Shown piece by piece: positions 11,869 through 23,719 of a stretch of DNA of 64,000 bases. Source of the stretch: Tetraselmis striata (Eukaryota > Chlorophyta > Chlorodendrophyceae > Chlorodendrales > Chlorodendraceae). Where the stretch lies: assembly GCA_006384855.1 (NCBI GenBank), contig VCJN01002137.1:1-64000 (forward strand), written 5' to 3'. The notes beneath the pieces are model-generated. The model was given only the letters and a program-made list of their open reading frames with translations, was not told the DNA's origin and did no database searches. Both the position numbers and the translations under genes were made by a program. Within the stretch, counting starts at the first letter, position 1, and each line of letters opens with the position of its first letter.

Positions 11869-13128
11869 CTAGGAGAGGCCGACGGCCTTCTCGCTCAGCT
11901 CCCATAGCTTCTTGCCCTTGCGCTCGTTGCGCACCTCCGCGCTGGGCATGTTCTCAAACAGCTCACCGCCGCTGCCGCCGGCGCCCTGCACCTCCTTCTT
12001 GATGGGGTTGTAAACGCCGGTGGTGCGCGCGCCACCGTTCCAGCTCCAGTAGACGCCGCTCTTGTTGCACTTGGGGCTGGTGATGACCTCCGCCAGACGG
12101 TCGCCTGCCTCGTCCTCGCTCACATACCCGCCAGTCACGTACTTCATGAAGAGCGGGAAAATCGTGCGGAACCAGCCGCGCTTCTGGCGGAACAGCGCAG
12201 TCTCCGCGATGCAGCCAGGGTAAAGACTGCTGAAGACGATGCCGGTGGACTCGTGGTAGCGGCGGTGCAGCTCGAGCACCGTCATCATGTTGGCCAGCTT
12301 GCTGTCCTTGTATGCCTTGGCGCCGTCGTAGTCCTTGCCGTCCACCATCACGGCCTTTTCCGCCAGCCCCTTCATGCTGCCGAGGTCCGCAAAGGGGCGC
12401 ACCGCGCCGCCGCCCACGGTGTTGGTGTTGCCGGTGATGGAGCCGACAATGATGCAGCGCGGTTCCTTGCTCTTCTTCAAGTCCTGGACCATCATGTTGA
12501 CCAGCAGAAAGTGGCTCAGGTGGTTCACCGTCAGGCTCTCCTCGTAGCCATAGTCGCCGAAGGTGGGCTTGGGCTGGTTAGGCAGGTAGATGGCGGCGTT
12601 GCAGCACAGCACATCCAGCACGCGGCCGCTGCCGCGGAACTTCTTCACAAACGCCTTCACGCTGTCCTTGCTCTTCAGCTCCAGCTGGTACACGCTGACC
12701 TGGTCACGCGAGTAGCCCTCCTCCTGCACGATCTTCTCCATCTTCTCCACGTCGCGCACGCCGCACACCACGTGGTAGTCCTCGCCCTGGTTCTCCATCA
12801 GGCTGCGCAGGGTCGCCAGGCCCAGCCCGCTGGAAGCGCCGGTCAGGATGACGGTCTTGCGCTTGGACTTCTTGTCGCCGCGGCCGAAGAGCGCCAGCGG
12901 CGCCACGCGCGCGCCACCGTCGCGGCGGATCGCCGGGCCCGACGGCCGCGCGGCGGTGAGTGCCCGCCGGCCGGTGGTCCCGCCGATGACGGCGGCGCTG
13001 CGCAGCGAACCCGCGCGCAGGGCGCCGGGCGCGGCCAGCCGGGCGGACGCGGGAGCGCGGCGGGCGGCGGAGGTCGCCGCGCCGGCACCGGCGGCCAGGT
13101 TCAGACTCATTGTGGATGCGGCAGCCAT
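11869..13128 (-). CDS. POR: Light-dependent protochlorophyllide reductase, chloroplast precursor
   Basis: Intronless gene for 419 residues. The enzyme reduces the C17-C18 double bond of protochlorophyllide with NADPH and light in chlorophyll synthesis, in the plastid. Residues 1 to about 80 are rich in Ala, Arg and Ser with few acids, as in a chloroplast transit peptide. The Rossmann NADPH motif TGASSGLG is at 96-103, NAA at 177-179, the catalytic YKDSK at 273-277 (Tyr273, Lys277) and the conserved Cys in YPGCIA is Cys306. The protein ends KLWELSEKAVGLS, typical of POR. The stretch between WSWN (364) and FENMPS is about 20 residues longer than in land-plant POR as I recall it. The long plus-strand ORF over the gene is an antisense shadow. 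No TATA box was seen upstream. Confidence 0.96.
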   Translation of the reverse strand: MAAASTMSLNLAAGAGAATSAARRAPASARLAAPGALRAGSLRSAAVIGGTTGRRALTAARPSGPAIRRDGGARVAPLALFGRGDKKSKRKTVILTGASSGLGLATLRSLMENQGEDYHVVCGVRDVEKMEKIVQEEGYSRDQVSVYQLELKSKDSVKAFVKKFRGSGRVLDVLCCNAAIYLPNQPKPTFGDYGYEESLTVNHLSHFLLVNMMVQDLKKSKEPRCIIVGSITGNTNTVGGGAVRPFADLGSMKGLAEKAVMVDGKDYDGAKAYKDSKLANMMTVLELHRRYHESTGIVFSSLYPGCIAETALFRQKRGWFRTIFPLFMKYVTGGYVSEDEAGDRLAEVITSPKCNKSGVYWSWNGGARTTGVYNPIKKEVQGAGGSGGELFENMPSAEVRNERKGKKLWELSEKAVGLS

Positions 13129-13561
13129 CGCGTTTTGCTTTTGCTTCTCCGCGCGGACTCGAAGGGAGTGGCGAGACCTGTATCGGCACGAAGGGGCGGG
13201 GGAGGTCGTAAGCGAGCTAGCACAGCGTAGTTACGTCGGGGCAAGGGGCGACCGGCATAACACCGGATGTCCCTCGAAAGATCGGCCGGTGATGTGGTCG
13301 GCACCATGAGGCCACAGAAGGCCAGTAGCATGAGACCCGCAGGGTATGTCGAGGAGTTGAGAGCCCCGGGGGTTGGGCTGGCAGGGGTGTGAGGGGCGTA
13401 GAGGGTGACGCGAGGCGCTCGCATCCGACAATATATGACGCTGCATCGCCCCCTCCCCTTTTACGCAGACTTTCACGAAATACAACAGTCAATTCATCGA
13501 TCTAGCATGTGCGGTGCATCAGCATGAGAAGGGGGCGCTAACCGCTAAGGGGCTTGTTGAA

Positions 13562-13594
<33 letters not shown>

Positions 13595-14670
13595 GGGGGA
13601 TCTGATCGCCTCGTCGACAGGACAGGGGAGAAGTTATAATTGACAGGAAAGGGGGTTTAACAGAGCCGACAGTGCCGAGGGAGACATGCAAGCGCGCCGT
13701 GGTCGAAGGAAAAAAGGCGGAACGGATTGGCGCACAGGGAAGGGTTAGGCTCACCAGGCGGGGTGATGCAGGGTCGGATCAAGGGGAGGGTGCCGAATGG
13801 GTCGCTGAGAAGGGTGCGTTGCCAACCTGGAGCAGCGCGGTGTGACGGCCGATCGGGCCCATCGCCGCGGGCCGGTGTCGGAGCGCGATGAACATTCTGG
13901 ATGGCAGCTCAACAACAAAGTACTGCAAAATCCAGCTCTCCTTTTCGTTGTGATCTGGCACGGCGAAGGATACGTAACCTAACAGTAGTGTTATACGAAG
14001 GTACTAATAATTCGCTCGGAGTATCACGCTGGCTGGCAGCCTGGACACTGAATCAGATCGTCCGGGCGATACAAACGATGAGGCATCCGGGACCTGCGAG
14101 AGTAGACGAATCCTCGACGGATCGAATGAGCATGATCCTGCCTCTCCTGAGCCTGCAGACACGCGGGCCCAACTGCCAGCAGCCGTAGCAGCAACTGCAT
14201 CTTTTGATTGCCGCGCCGGACTACCACGGATAAAAAAGCGAGTCTGACAGGGCTTACAAGAGCGAGTCTTTACAGCGCTTCAGAGACTGACTCGGCCGCC
14301 GCACGCGTTTAACCAAACCTCACAAAAAGCGTAGTGTCTGACGCGGTTCCCCGTGGCGGTTCAGAAACGGTCGCGCGTCGAGAATCACCACTGGGCGAGG
14401 TGACGGAAGCAAAACTGCTTGCGATTACTGCCTGATCAGGGTGTTTTAGTGTGACAGTCATAAGCCTGCTGGGTCGGGCACCCGGGCTGCCCCGAGCCTC
14501 GACACCGCAGCGTCCGCCTTGCAGTGAATTGCCAGGGTAGTGCGCGACTGTAGCCGGCCTGCCCTCACGCTCTCTCTGGCTGCGCTAGAGCGATCGACTG
14601 CCTCGGAACGGCACCCGCCAGACCCCAAGATGACGCCGCACTGCTACTAGCTTATCTCAAGATCATCCGC

Positions 14671-14704
<34 letters not shown>

Positions 14705-15019
14705 TTTCCCCCTGAATTTGCCCATCAAGGCGTTAATCGGCTGATGGGCGCATACCGCCCCGTCATGGACACACATATACCAGTTGGAGCTGTGTTTACC
14801 CCGAAAGGCATGAATACAGTGTTGCGGATATGGAGCTACAAGGGGCAGGCAGGCTAGGCAGGCTTATGACTGTCTTACACGTCTCTGAGCGACGGGGAGA
14901 GTCGGCTGCTAGGTACCGAGTACCCCAGCAGGGCAGACCAGGGGAGGGGGCTGTGCCTCCCCAGCCACTTTGGGCCGTTGGGCCGCTGCCCCACCAAGGA
15001 AGCAGGGAGGCCCGCCGCC
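13129..15019. other. Intergenic region with two homopolymers
   Basis: This separates POR from the end of INCENP; both are on the minus strand. It holds a G-run at 13562-13593 and a C-run at 14672-14704, and otherwise only short ORFs without protein-like features. The POR promoter and 5' UTR must lie in the part just above 13128, but no core element was recognised. Confidence 0.6.
14875..14879 (-). terminator. TGTAA polyadenylation signal candidate, INCENP
   Basis: TTACA on the plus strand is TGTAA in the sense of the gene, about 140 bp past the stop codon at 15020-15022. Assigned from the green-algal consensus and position. Confidence 0.5.
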
Positions 15020-18000
15020 TCACGCAAAGGCGCGGAAGCCCATGACCTTCTTATACGCTAGCTCCTCCTGCCAGGTCACGCGGTCCTGGAGCCAGTTGCC
15101 GCTAGAGCCGCGCCGCGCGTAGTTCTTGGGCTTGGCGCCCGCGGGGGCGGGGTTGTCGCGAAACATGTCGTCCAGACTGCAGGTCTTGATGTGCTTCTGC
15201 TTAAAGATCTCATCCGGATCCATGCCCGCCTGTCCCGCCAGCGCCGCAGCCAGGGCTGGGGCCGCCGCCCACCTTGGCACCGGCTTGCGCGCGCGCCGGT
15301 AGTCATCCTCCTCATCGCTGTCTGAGCCGCTCTTGTAGGGAGAGATCTCGTAAGAGGCATCCACAGGCGGACTGGCCGTTGCCGAGGCCTTGCACGGTGG
15401 CGACTGCAACGCGGGCGCCGTCGTGGCCTTCTCCGCCAGCCGGGCTGCCTCACGCTCCTGCTTCTCCTTCCTGCGGAGGCGGCAGGCGCAACTCAGTGCC
15501 TGGCAGCCATCACGTAGCGCAGTGCGCCCACACCGGCACTCAAGGGGAGGCTGCGGCCCCACTTGATCTTGGCCATCTGCTCCTCCATGCGGCGCATCTT
15601 CTCCTGCCGCTCTGCCCTCTCGGCCTCCTCCTTCTCCCTCCTGCCCCACAGTCAGCGCAGCGCAAGGTCAGCACTGCTCAAATGGATACAAGTTTGCCTT
15701 CAAAGGAAGATATGCAATGGGCCAAACCCTATGCATGTTCATTAACCCAGGAGCAGGCATGTCAAAGCAAGAAGAGCGCCCCCCCGGGGGGGGGGGGGGG
15801 GGAGGGGGGGTCTTCACCGCTGTGCGGCCAGCTCTGCTGCGCTGGGCTTGACCGGCTCCACCTTGACAGCCTTGCCTGCGCCCGCAGGCTGCCCCAGGCG
15901 GCTGGGCCCATGTACCGGCTTCCCTGCCAGCCGCGAAGGCTTCCCCAGCACGGGCGTCCCCAAGCCAGTGCGGGCAGGAGCCGGCGGTGGCTGCTGCCTC
16001 TGCCCCTGTTTCACTGCCTCCCGGCGCTGCTTGATAACCTCCATGCGTCGCGCGCGCTCCGCGGCCTTGGCCTCCTCCTGGCGGCGAGCAGCGTTGGCGG
16101 CCTGCCCCCACAGGGGGGTAAAGACTAGTCAATAACGCCTCACAGGGTTGGCTGGAGATGCACATGGCACACGCCAGCCTGCTCAACCATGAGACGCCAG
16201 TGATGGATAAAAAAGGAAGCAGTGCATGAAGGTGGGGCAGGGGATGGGTCTCCAAGTCGAAAATTCGGACACACACACACACACACAGTTGGGGGGGGGG
16301 GGGGGGGGGCACCTCCAGCGCCTTGACCTTGACAGGCGCCTTGCCTGCTGCTGGCGGCGGCACTGCCAGCGCGGCCGCCTTGACGAGCGGCACAAACGAC
16401 GACACACCGGTCACCATGTTCCCCCTGCTAGCAGTGGACTGGGTGTCGCCATCCTCGGCCTGGCTTCCAACCGCCACCCCTTCCTCGCCCTGGCTCTCGG
16501 CCTCACCCTGGATCTGTGCTTGCTCCTCCGCCTCTTCTGCTGCTGGTGTCAGCGCTGGTACTTCAGCCTTGGCTGTTGCGCCCGGCTGTGCTGTGTCCAC
16601 GGGTGACCCAAAGCCACCGTTCTCCTCAGGCGGCGTCTCCGGCACCACCTCTCCATGCTGCAGCTGCTGAGGCGCAAGCTGTGGCTGGGAGGATGGGGGT
16701 GTCGGCGCGGCTGGCTGGGGGGCGGCTGCCTGCGGGGAGGACTTCTTGCCTTCCACACGCTTGGAAGCAGAGGCAAATATGGATGCCGGCGTGGTGGCGC
16801 CCGGCAGCCGCGGCGTGTCCTCTCCCACATCCGGCTGCTCAAGCTTGAACTCCAGCGCGTCCTCGGCCGGCGCGCCGTACAGCAGGTTGATGGTGCCCGC
16901 CACAGGAAAGGGCGCCTCTCGCGCGGGGGTGCGCGGCCGGCGCCGGCGTGTGGACACCGTCTTGGCGGCCGTGGCCAACTGCTGGTTCAGCTCTGCTAGC
17001 GGGGTCGCGTGGGTGTCGCCCAGCGAGGCGCGACGCGCGGCACTGCCTGGCGCCGCTAGCCCCGCGCGGCACAGCTCAACCACCACCGGCGTCAGCTCGC
17101 CCTGCTGACGCGCCGCAGAATCAGCCACTCCCACACGCGGAGTACACAGCGGCACCGGGGGCTCCGCCTCCACATGCGCAGGAGCCTCCTCCTCGGCCTC
17201 CGCTGCGTCCATCTGCATCGGTTCCTCCGCCGCAGCCTTCTCTGCGCTTGCCTCCATTTGCAATGGTGCCGGGGAGGGCGCAGGGACCGCGGAACGGCGT
17301 GCAGAGCAGCGAGCCGAGCGGCGAAGGGACGGCCGTGTGGAGGGGCGCGCCGAGCGGCGAAGCGAGGAGCGGTAGGAGGCCTGCGGCGTGCACGCGGGCA
17401 AGCCCATGGCAGGGGCTGGCGTGACCACCTCCTCTACGGCGGGCACCATTGCTTCCGCCAGCGGTTCCTCAGCCTCCTTCTGTGGTCCGCATGCGGGAGG
17501 GAGTCAGCACGATTCATGCGTGTCGGATAGCCATCGGAAGCCTGGCATCGGAAGCATGGGGGGAGGGGGCTCACCTCCGGAGCGGGAGAGGGCTTGGCCC
17601 TCTTGGCAGACGGCGGCACAGGCGTATTTGCCCCCCCTGCCAGTGAAATGAAACACATTAAAAAAGTGCGGATCTCGGTGTGCATGCTTGTGGACAAGAG
17701 AACAAACTAAGAGTTTCTCAGATACAGGAAGCATGAGAAGGATAACTGAGCTATAGGAACTAAAGGAGGCCAAAGATTTGGTAAAACAGGGAGAGGGCAA
17801 AGATGTACTCTTTAGACAAAGGGTGCTGTATGGGGTAAAAGTTGTTACCGTCATCTACAGCCTCATCGCCCTCCGGCACAGCCCCAAGCGGCGCGCCGAC
17901 CTCTGGCGCCTGCTCATGTGCCTCTCCGACATCCTCCGCTTCCGTGCTCGTAATTTCAGCCGCTTCCTGCTCCATGGGCTCCGCTGGCACCTTGCTGGCA

Positions 18001-18379
18001 ACCCTCCTGCCGCCCCGCCGCGCGGGCGCCGCCTTCTTCGTGCGCCCCCGACCGCGCTTGGCAGGCGCCTCATTCTCCTGGGGTCCACGACACGTCAGCA
18101 GGTGTGGATACGCACAAGCTGTGCCGAGATTCAAGGGAGGCGACGCAGTGCAGGGGGGGCTACGAGCAAAATAGCGGCCGCCACCTTGTCCTGCGGTCCG
18201 CTCTCGCCGTCCGCATCCGCGGCTTCCTCCCTTGCCGCTGCTGCCGACGGCGCTGCAGACGCCAGCAGCGACCGCACCCACGCGAGCTCGAACGCATAGG
18301 TCACGTCAAGCGCCGCGAGCTTCTCTTCTCCCAGCGTACGCAGCGAGGTGAGCACACCGTCGAGCGTGGCGACTGCCAT
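15020..18379 (-). CDS. INCENP: Inner centromere protein (chromosomal passenger complex scaffold)
   Basis: Seven exons in phase: 18379-18185, 18077-17849, 17636-17575, 17479-16313, 16101-15818, 15640-15563 and 15470-15020, giving 821 residues. INCENP anchors Aurora kinase to centromeres and the spindle midzone and activates it. The N-terminus (VTYAFELAWVRSLL) fits the family's centromere-targeting helix. The long middle is low-complexity with many Pro, Ala, Glu and Ser and basic patches. About 580-690 is charged coiled coil (EEAERAERQEKMRRMEEQ). The IN-box runs from Tyr712 (YEISPYKSGSDSDEEDD), through KPVPRWA, DPDEIF and the acidic/hydrophobic DDMF, to RRGSSGNW (Ser794-Ser795). That last motif corresponds to the TSS site that Aurora phosphorylates, with Gly in place of Thr. 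The exon 6/7 junction was chosen because a GT donor then gives KIKKEKQ in phase. C-runs on the sense strand follow the donors of exons 4 and 5. Confidence 0.9.
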
Positions 18380-18876
18380 GGCGGCGCGGTGTTTTTGTGT
18401 GTTTGTGGGGGGGGCGGGGGGCGGGGGGGTTGGGGGGGGGGGGGGGGGGGGGGGGCGTTGGCGAGGAGGTCAACGGAGCGGGCCAGACCGGTCAACGGAA
18501 CGTGCCGGGGGGAGGAGGCGAGGCGGGCGAGGCTCCCTGCTGACACAAGGTGCAAGAGCTGGGGGACCGTCGCAGTAGCAACACGCAAGCCCGGGGAAGA
18601 GATGGATCAGACCGCGGATAAGGATGAGCCGTGGACTAGCGTATTGGCGACGTGGTGGGGACGGCGTGGTATCACTGGTGTGTAGCACTGCCATCAATTG
18701 CCTCGGGCCGCCGTATCGATCCGTCGACTACCCTGTAGTGGTTCCTTCCTCAGTTCAGTGCTCAGTACTTTCCGTGCTTTCCCCGGCGCTTGCCCTGTTT
18801 TTCCCGCCCCCGGGACGGCGACAGGACTGACAACAGAGCTGAAACGCTTTTCCTGTAGCGACTATCAATAACGTAA

Positions 18877-19713
18877 AGCCCACATTTGAAGAGCCGCTAG
18901 ATCGTAGATTCGCCGCTAATCTAGGAAAACCCCATATTCGAAAAGCCGCTAGATCGTAGATTCGATCTAGGACGTCGTAGATTTGACCTCCGAAGGTCCG
19001 AGATTATCGCAAATCTAGGACAAAACGAGTAAACATCTAGGACATCCTAGATTGGCATCGATGGCCTTTCGGGCCCATCCGGTACGTATCATGGGCCACC
19101 CTGGCCAGCCCGCGAGCCATGCGTCGCAACTGCCGCCTAGTCCACCGCTCCACCACCTACCCGCGCCCGGGTCCCGCCGCCTATTCAGTGCCGCTCCGCC
19201 CGTCCGGCGCCATGCATATATAGGCGCCGATTCCGGGGACTCGGTCATGATATATGTATCCCTCTGTCATGTTAGGCTCGCTATATTCCGCGTCGCTCGG
19301 CCTTCACCCTATATATCCCTCGAGTGAAGGGGGGGCAGCGCTGACCGTAGTGGCTGGCGATAATCAAGACCCGGACGGCTCATCCTGGCGCTCGGGCACG
19401 GTGAACTGGCGGCCCGTCGAGTAGCACGTGGGGAGGGGGTTCTGAGGTTGGGTGTCGCCGGGTGGGACATTGAGCAGTGAGCAGTGATGTAATGGGCCGT
19501 GGCGGCTTTGGGTTGGTGGCCCAATCCCAGCGGCGGGGGTTTGCGCAAGTGCTGCTGCACGGCCGCCGCAGCGAGATGATCTACGATATCAGACGGTTAT
19601 TCGAATATGGGGTCAAACTGTAAATCGCGCGCACTGTCTACTAGATCGGCAAAACAATCTATTAGAAAGTCGGATCTGCGACTAAGAATCTATCGGCTTT
19701 TCGAATATGGGCT
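18877..19713. mobile_element. Non-autonomous TIR element, PIF/Harbinger-like
   Basis: The left end AGCCCACATTTGAAGAGCCG and the reverse complement of the right end AGCCCATATTCGAAAAGCCG match at all but four positions, and the match continues into TAGAT. TAA stands directly outside both ends (18874-18876 and 19714-19716), as in the TWA duplication of PIF/Harbinger elements. A second nested pair of the same motif (ccccatattcgaa at about 18936; ttcgaatatgggg at about 19599) lies inside, and CTAGATCGTAGATTCG recurs in the left arm. No transposase frame is present in the 837 bp. Confidence 0.6.
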
Positions 19714-19839
19714 TAACAAACCGATCAAGTGCTAGTCGTCAGGCTCATCGGTTGATGTTGGCGCTAGATATTCGTCTACATACGCGCCCCTAGGCTTTTC
19801 TTATTGCCGCTCGGGAGCCGGTGACCACGCACGGATAAA

Positions 19840-19841
<2 letters not shown>

Positions 19842-19915
<74 letters not shown>

Positions 19916-19963
19916 TACACACACACGCGCGCGCGCACGCACGCACGCACGCACGCGCGCGCG
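19842..19963. repeat. Compound microsatellite (CT)n-(AC)n-(CG/CA)n
   Basis: About 55 bp of CT is followed by AC repeats and then an alternating CG/ACGC purine-pyrimidine tract. The CT part is a polypurine/polypyrimidine tract and the rest could adopt Z-DNA; both are inferences from composition. Confidence 0.95.
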
Positions 19964-20102
19964 AACCTGTTTCAAGTTGAGTCTGATTTTGCCAAAAAGT
20001 CGCGCAGGCTTTTGTTACACGGACAATATTATGAGCCGAAACTGGCATGAAAGTTTAGTTTATGCGTGGAGGGAAAACGGAGTCATGGGGAGCGCTGTAT
20101 GC

Positions 20103-20286
20103 TGTAACACAACGAAACTGGAAGATGGCAGGCTCTGCTGTTACGGCTGCTTTTATGTCTATTCGTGCCACACCCGAACGGGGGCAACGACGGGTGAACT
20201 AGTAACCAGTACCACTTTGCAACAACGACGGTAGCCGGAAAAACGGTTAGGAAAGGAGGAAACGCCACAAACTAGTTTAGATCATT
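20103..20286 (+). repeat. Direct repeat, left copy, flanking the DUF7869-like pseudogene
   Basis: This segment matches 24541-24770 in the same orientation: tgtaacac, ggcaggctc(t/a)gctgttacg, gggcaacgacgggtgaacta, accagtaccactt, cggtagccggaaaa, aggaggaaac and ending aaactagtttagatcatt. The pair may be short LTR-like ends or two insertions of one small element. The left copy is itself bracketed by a ~28-bp direct repeat starting tttcaagttgagtctg (19970) and tttcaagttcagtctg (20285). Confidence 0.65.
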
Positions 20287-21427
20287 TCAAGTTCAGTCTG
20301 GTTTTACCAGCGATTAGCGAACGGAGAGAGCGGTAGATGACGAAGGAGGGGTAGCGCCAGGTTATTACGAAGGGGGCACCGGGAAGGCCACCGCTGCGGA
20401 GCCTTGTTGAACTTGGAAGTGGCGAAGGGGCGCGATGTAACCGAAGAAAAACCACGCGCCAGGTGAAGGGAGGACGTTAGGGTCGATGGAGCCCAAAACG
20501 ATGACGTCGGGATTCGCGACCCAGATGCCTTGGCGGCAAATGTGGGGCAGCGGACGGAACTCCGATGGCGTTAGCAACAAAGGGCGCACCCGTGCGAGGG
20601 TTTTGAGAGCTCAACGGAGTGCCGGCGGGAGGGGCAGCACCGACGAGACGAACGGCCGTAGAGAGCCAGTCCGACATTGTAGCGTAGTCCAAGATTTGGA
20701 CTGCTCGCTCGGGGTGACCGCCCATAAGTTCTGTCTCGGCCAAGGCAGTAGAGACGAAGGGAGCAGATTGTATGTTGTCCATAATCAAGTGGTGCATAAG
20801 ACGGACGACGCGGGGTTGCTCCGACACGGGGAGGAGTAGCACGCGTAGGTCGTCGGGGCCGCGCCGGCACGCCCCTTCTCACGGTACACCTTCATGGTGA
20901 TGTTCTAGGAGTCGACATGCACGTCCCGCACTCATCGGAAGGGCGCGTCAGTAAGTCCCATGGCAAAGAGCATGAAGTTGACAACCGCGGCCATGAGGGC
21001 CCAGAAGTCGTAATGGTACTCGGGGGGAAGAGCAGATACGCTCAACTCGGGCCGCTCGTCGCTCGTGACGGGACCGATGATGATAGAAGTCGTCATGAGA
21101 CTAGTTTGCCGCGCTGATGACATACCGTTTTCGTGTATTGACGGAAATATTTCATCCCACTATCGATATAGTTATTTCGACCCATTGTAGACCGAACTTT
21201 TTGTCCGATTATGAGGCCTAATCTGTCCCTTTGTATACCAACCTATTCTGCCCCTGCCGCTTTGTAGATATGGCTGCCGTGAGCGAAGTGAAGCTCGCGT
21301 CGTTCGACACTTTCCGATCGAGCATTTATCAGTTTCGGCGTACGACAATTCTATTTCGCTATCGATAGCCCTTTCACGATTTCGACAGACAATGTCGTCG
21401 CTAAGATGAAACCTGCCGCTTTATAGA
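20287..21427. other. No gene recognised; short internal duplication
   Basis: Only short ORFs occur here. A ~50-bp segment containing gcgaagtgaagctcgcgtcg is present at about 21268 and again at about 21428, where it forms the start of the pseudogene reading frame. The rest shows no recognisable structure. Confidence 0.5.
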
Positions 21428-23719
21428 TTGCTTGGCTGCCGAGAGCGAAGTGAAGCTCGCGTCGTTCGACACTTTCCGCCGGACTTGGAAGATTTCCCGG
21501 ATGTCGCCACGCCAAAGGTGAAGCGATTCAGCCACTGTCCCATTTGCGCGGCGGCCAAAGCGCTCAGAGACCAAGCTCGCGAGATTTGCACAATGGACAT
21601 GACGCCAGAGGAACGTCAAGTGCACCGTCAACATCAGCAGCTCGTGAGCCGTCAGGTCAGAGCCGAGCAGAAGGTCCCCCTCGAGAGAGTGCGCCAGGAA
21701 CGAAGGCATCTGAACAACGCCGCCTTCCTGTCGCGCCTTGGCCATGGAAACTTCTTCTTCTTCGAAATTGATAGCATGGACTCCGCGAAGACCCTGCTGC
21801 CTCACTGGGTTCGCATCCCCGAGACTATAAAGCCCGACATGCTCCTCAAGTATCACCTCACATGTGTGAAGTACGACAGCTACCGCCCGGACGACATCTA
21901 CTACTACACCAACACAACCCCCCACACTTCGTCCACGACTTGCACTTTAATATGGATCACGCTCATGAAGGTGAGCTCGTTGTTGTCCTCCCGGCTGATT
22001 CGCCGTGGTTTATGTCCAGTAGCCGTGGACTGATGAAATCCTATTTGCGATGCAGGAAATTCAACTCCGTGATAAAAAGATTCCGTACATCAGAATCCAA
22101 ATGGACAATACCGTCAGGGAGAACAAGAATAGGAACGTGGCGGCCCTCTGCAATTGGCTTGTGCCTATCGGCATCTGCGACGTCATTCATTTGGTCTTCC
22201 AGCCTGTCGGGCACACTCATGACCTGATCTTCAACCGCATCAGTCTTGCGCTATCTCGTAGCTCCGCCTACACAGTCGAGGCCTTTCGTGACTTGGTGGC
22301 GAAGGCATTCTCGCCCACTCCGGAGATTGCAAAGCTCTAATTCTCCCTCGACTTCTCTGAGTGGTTAAGGCCCCATTTCCAAGACCACATTTAGGACATC
22401 GGGAAGCCGCACAAATTCGAGTTCACCCGTGATGACGCCGCCGCGTATGGTGGCTCGTTGCGCACCGCCTTGTGGTCCAACACATCACCGCTTTCCGAGC
22501 CCGTGCATATCTTGAAGAACGCGCCATTTGGGACGACTGCCCGAGATTAGTGCGGGCCGGCCCCTTTTGTACGATCTATGCGACAAGAAGAAGCCCGGCG
22601 CGCTGAAGGTCTAGAGGTACTTGGATGACTTCAAGAAGGTAAGGTCGTACATCACGGACCTGACGGTTCAGTGGCACTTCTCCCCAGTCGAGCGCGAGAG
22701 CTGGAAGAATCTGCTCGACGACTTGGATGAGATGCAAAGTGCTCCTTCGGCAGCTTTCTCCGGGTTCTTGCCGCAGCGGAAAGAGGAAGTTGACGACTTC
22801 TTGCGCGAGTACGGGCGGACTACCAACGAGGGACTTGAGGGACGTCACATGATAGCTACCAACGCCGACCTCAACAATGCCGAAGCCGCTCATCTCGTTG
22901 AAGCCGAGGTTCGAGCCCAAGTGCTTCAAGCAAGATGACAACGCCTTCCAGAGAGTTCACGCCAGCGCCAAGGAGAGGCTTCATGACAACACAACGCCCA
23001 GCGATGCAAAGGGCACGAACTTCGTTGTCATCGACGTCTCCGATGTGAGTCCCATTTTTTGTCATTTTTGTCCTTTACGGGAAAAAACAATTTGGTGCAT
23101 CTACCTTGCTTTTTATTTTGTCCCAACTGGGATAAAAATGGTATGGCGTCTCGCTCGGGACTAACATAGCTCGCGGTCTTGGCCATCATTAGGTGCATGA
23201 GGAAGACAAAGTGTCCTAAAACTCTTGGTGATTGGGAGTCGAGATTCGTCATCGGGCTTGTGAAGTCGCGCGAGACTACCGAAGACACGTTGACCGTGGC
23301 CGTATACGAGCCCTTCCATGCCGATGCAAAGGGCAAACCTCTCATGCCCCTATGGTTGTACGCGCATACAAAAGGAGGGAAGAAGCCGGTTGACACAAGC
23401 TGGGAGAAGTGCCTGACGCTTCCTTTGAAGCTTGTTGAAGCCGCCCCTCTATCGTACGCGAAGACCATCCACGACGTACGCGTCGGGAAGTCGCGAGGTG
23501 TTCAACGAGGACGGCGCCATGGTCAGAAAGAAGTGGTACGGTAAAAGCGTCTAAGTCGTGAAGACATACGCGCAAACTGTGTGGCAAATCAGCCAGCAAC
23601 GAAACATCTACGTCCACGTCATGTCAATCACCCCAGCGCAACGCAAACCCGACGGAGTCGTCAAGTTTGACGCAGCCACAAAAAAGGACTTGCTTGAGTT
23701 GGGGATGCTCAACGAGTAA
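21428..23719 (+). pseudogene. Decayed mobile-element protein with DUF7869-like domain
   Basis: Successive plus-strand frames read as one protein broken in several places. The first part (21428 to about 21920) has a zinc-finger-like CPIC and a basic region. After a frame change at a C-run near 21916 comes HDLHFNMDHAHE, then from 22053 EIQLRDKKIPYIRIQMDNT, RENKNRNV and VFQPVGHTHD. The DNTxxENKN and VGHTH motifs are those I associate with DUF7869, a domain of transposon-derived proteins. In-frame stops at about 22338, 22393 and 22611 interrupt it. The tail (22621-23719) is still protein-like (WKNLLDDLDEMQ; FVIGLVKSRETTEDTL) and contains an intron-like stretch at about 23045-23193. This is read as an old inactive copy; the family name is from memory. 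Confidence 0.65.

Noticed and set aside
12253..13230. 325-codon plus-strand ORF over POR
   Set aside because: It is the antisense of a well-supported POR gene; its His/Val/Ala-rich translation is typical of reverse-strand readings of GC-rich codons.
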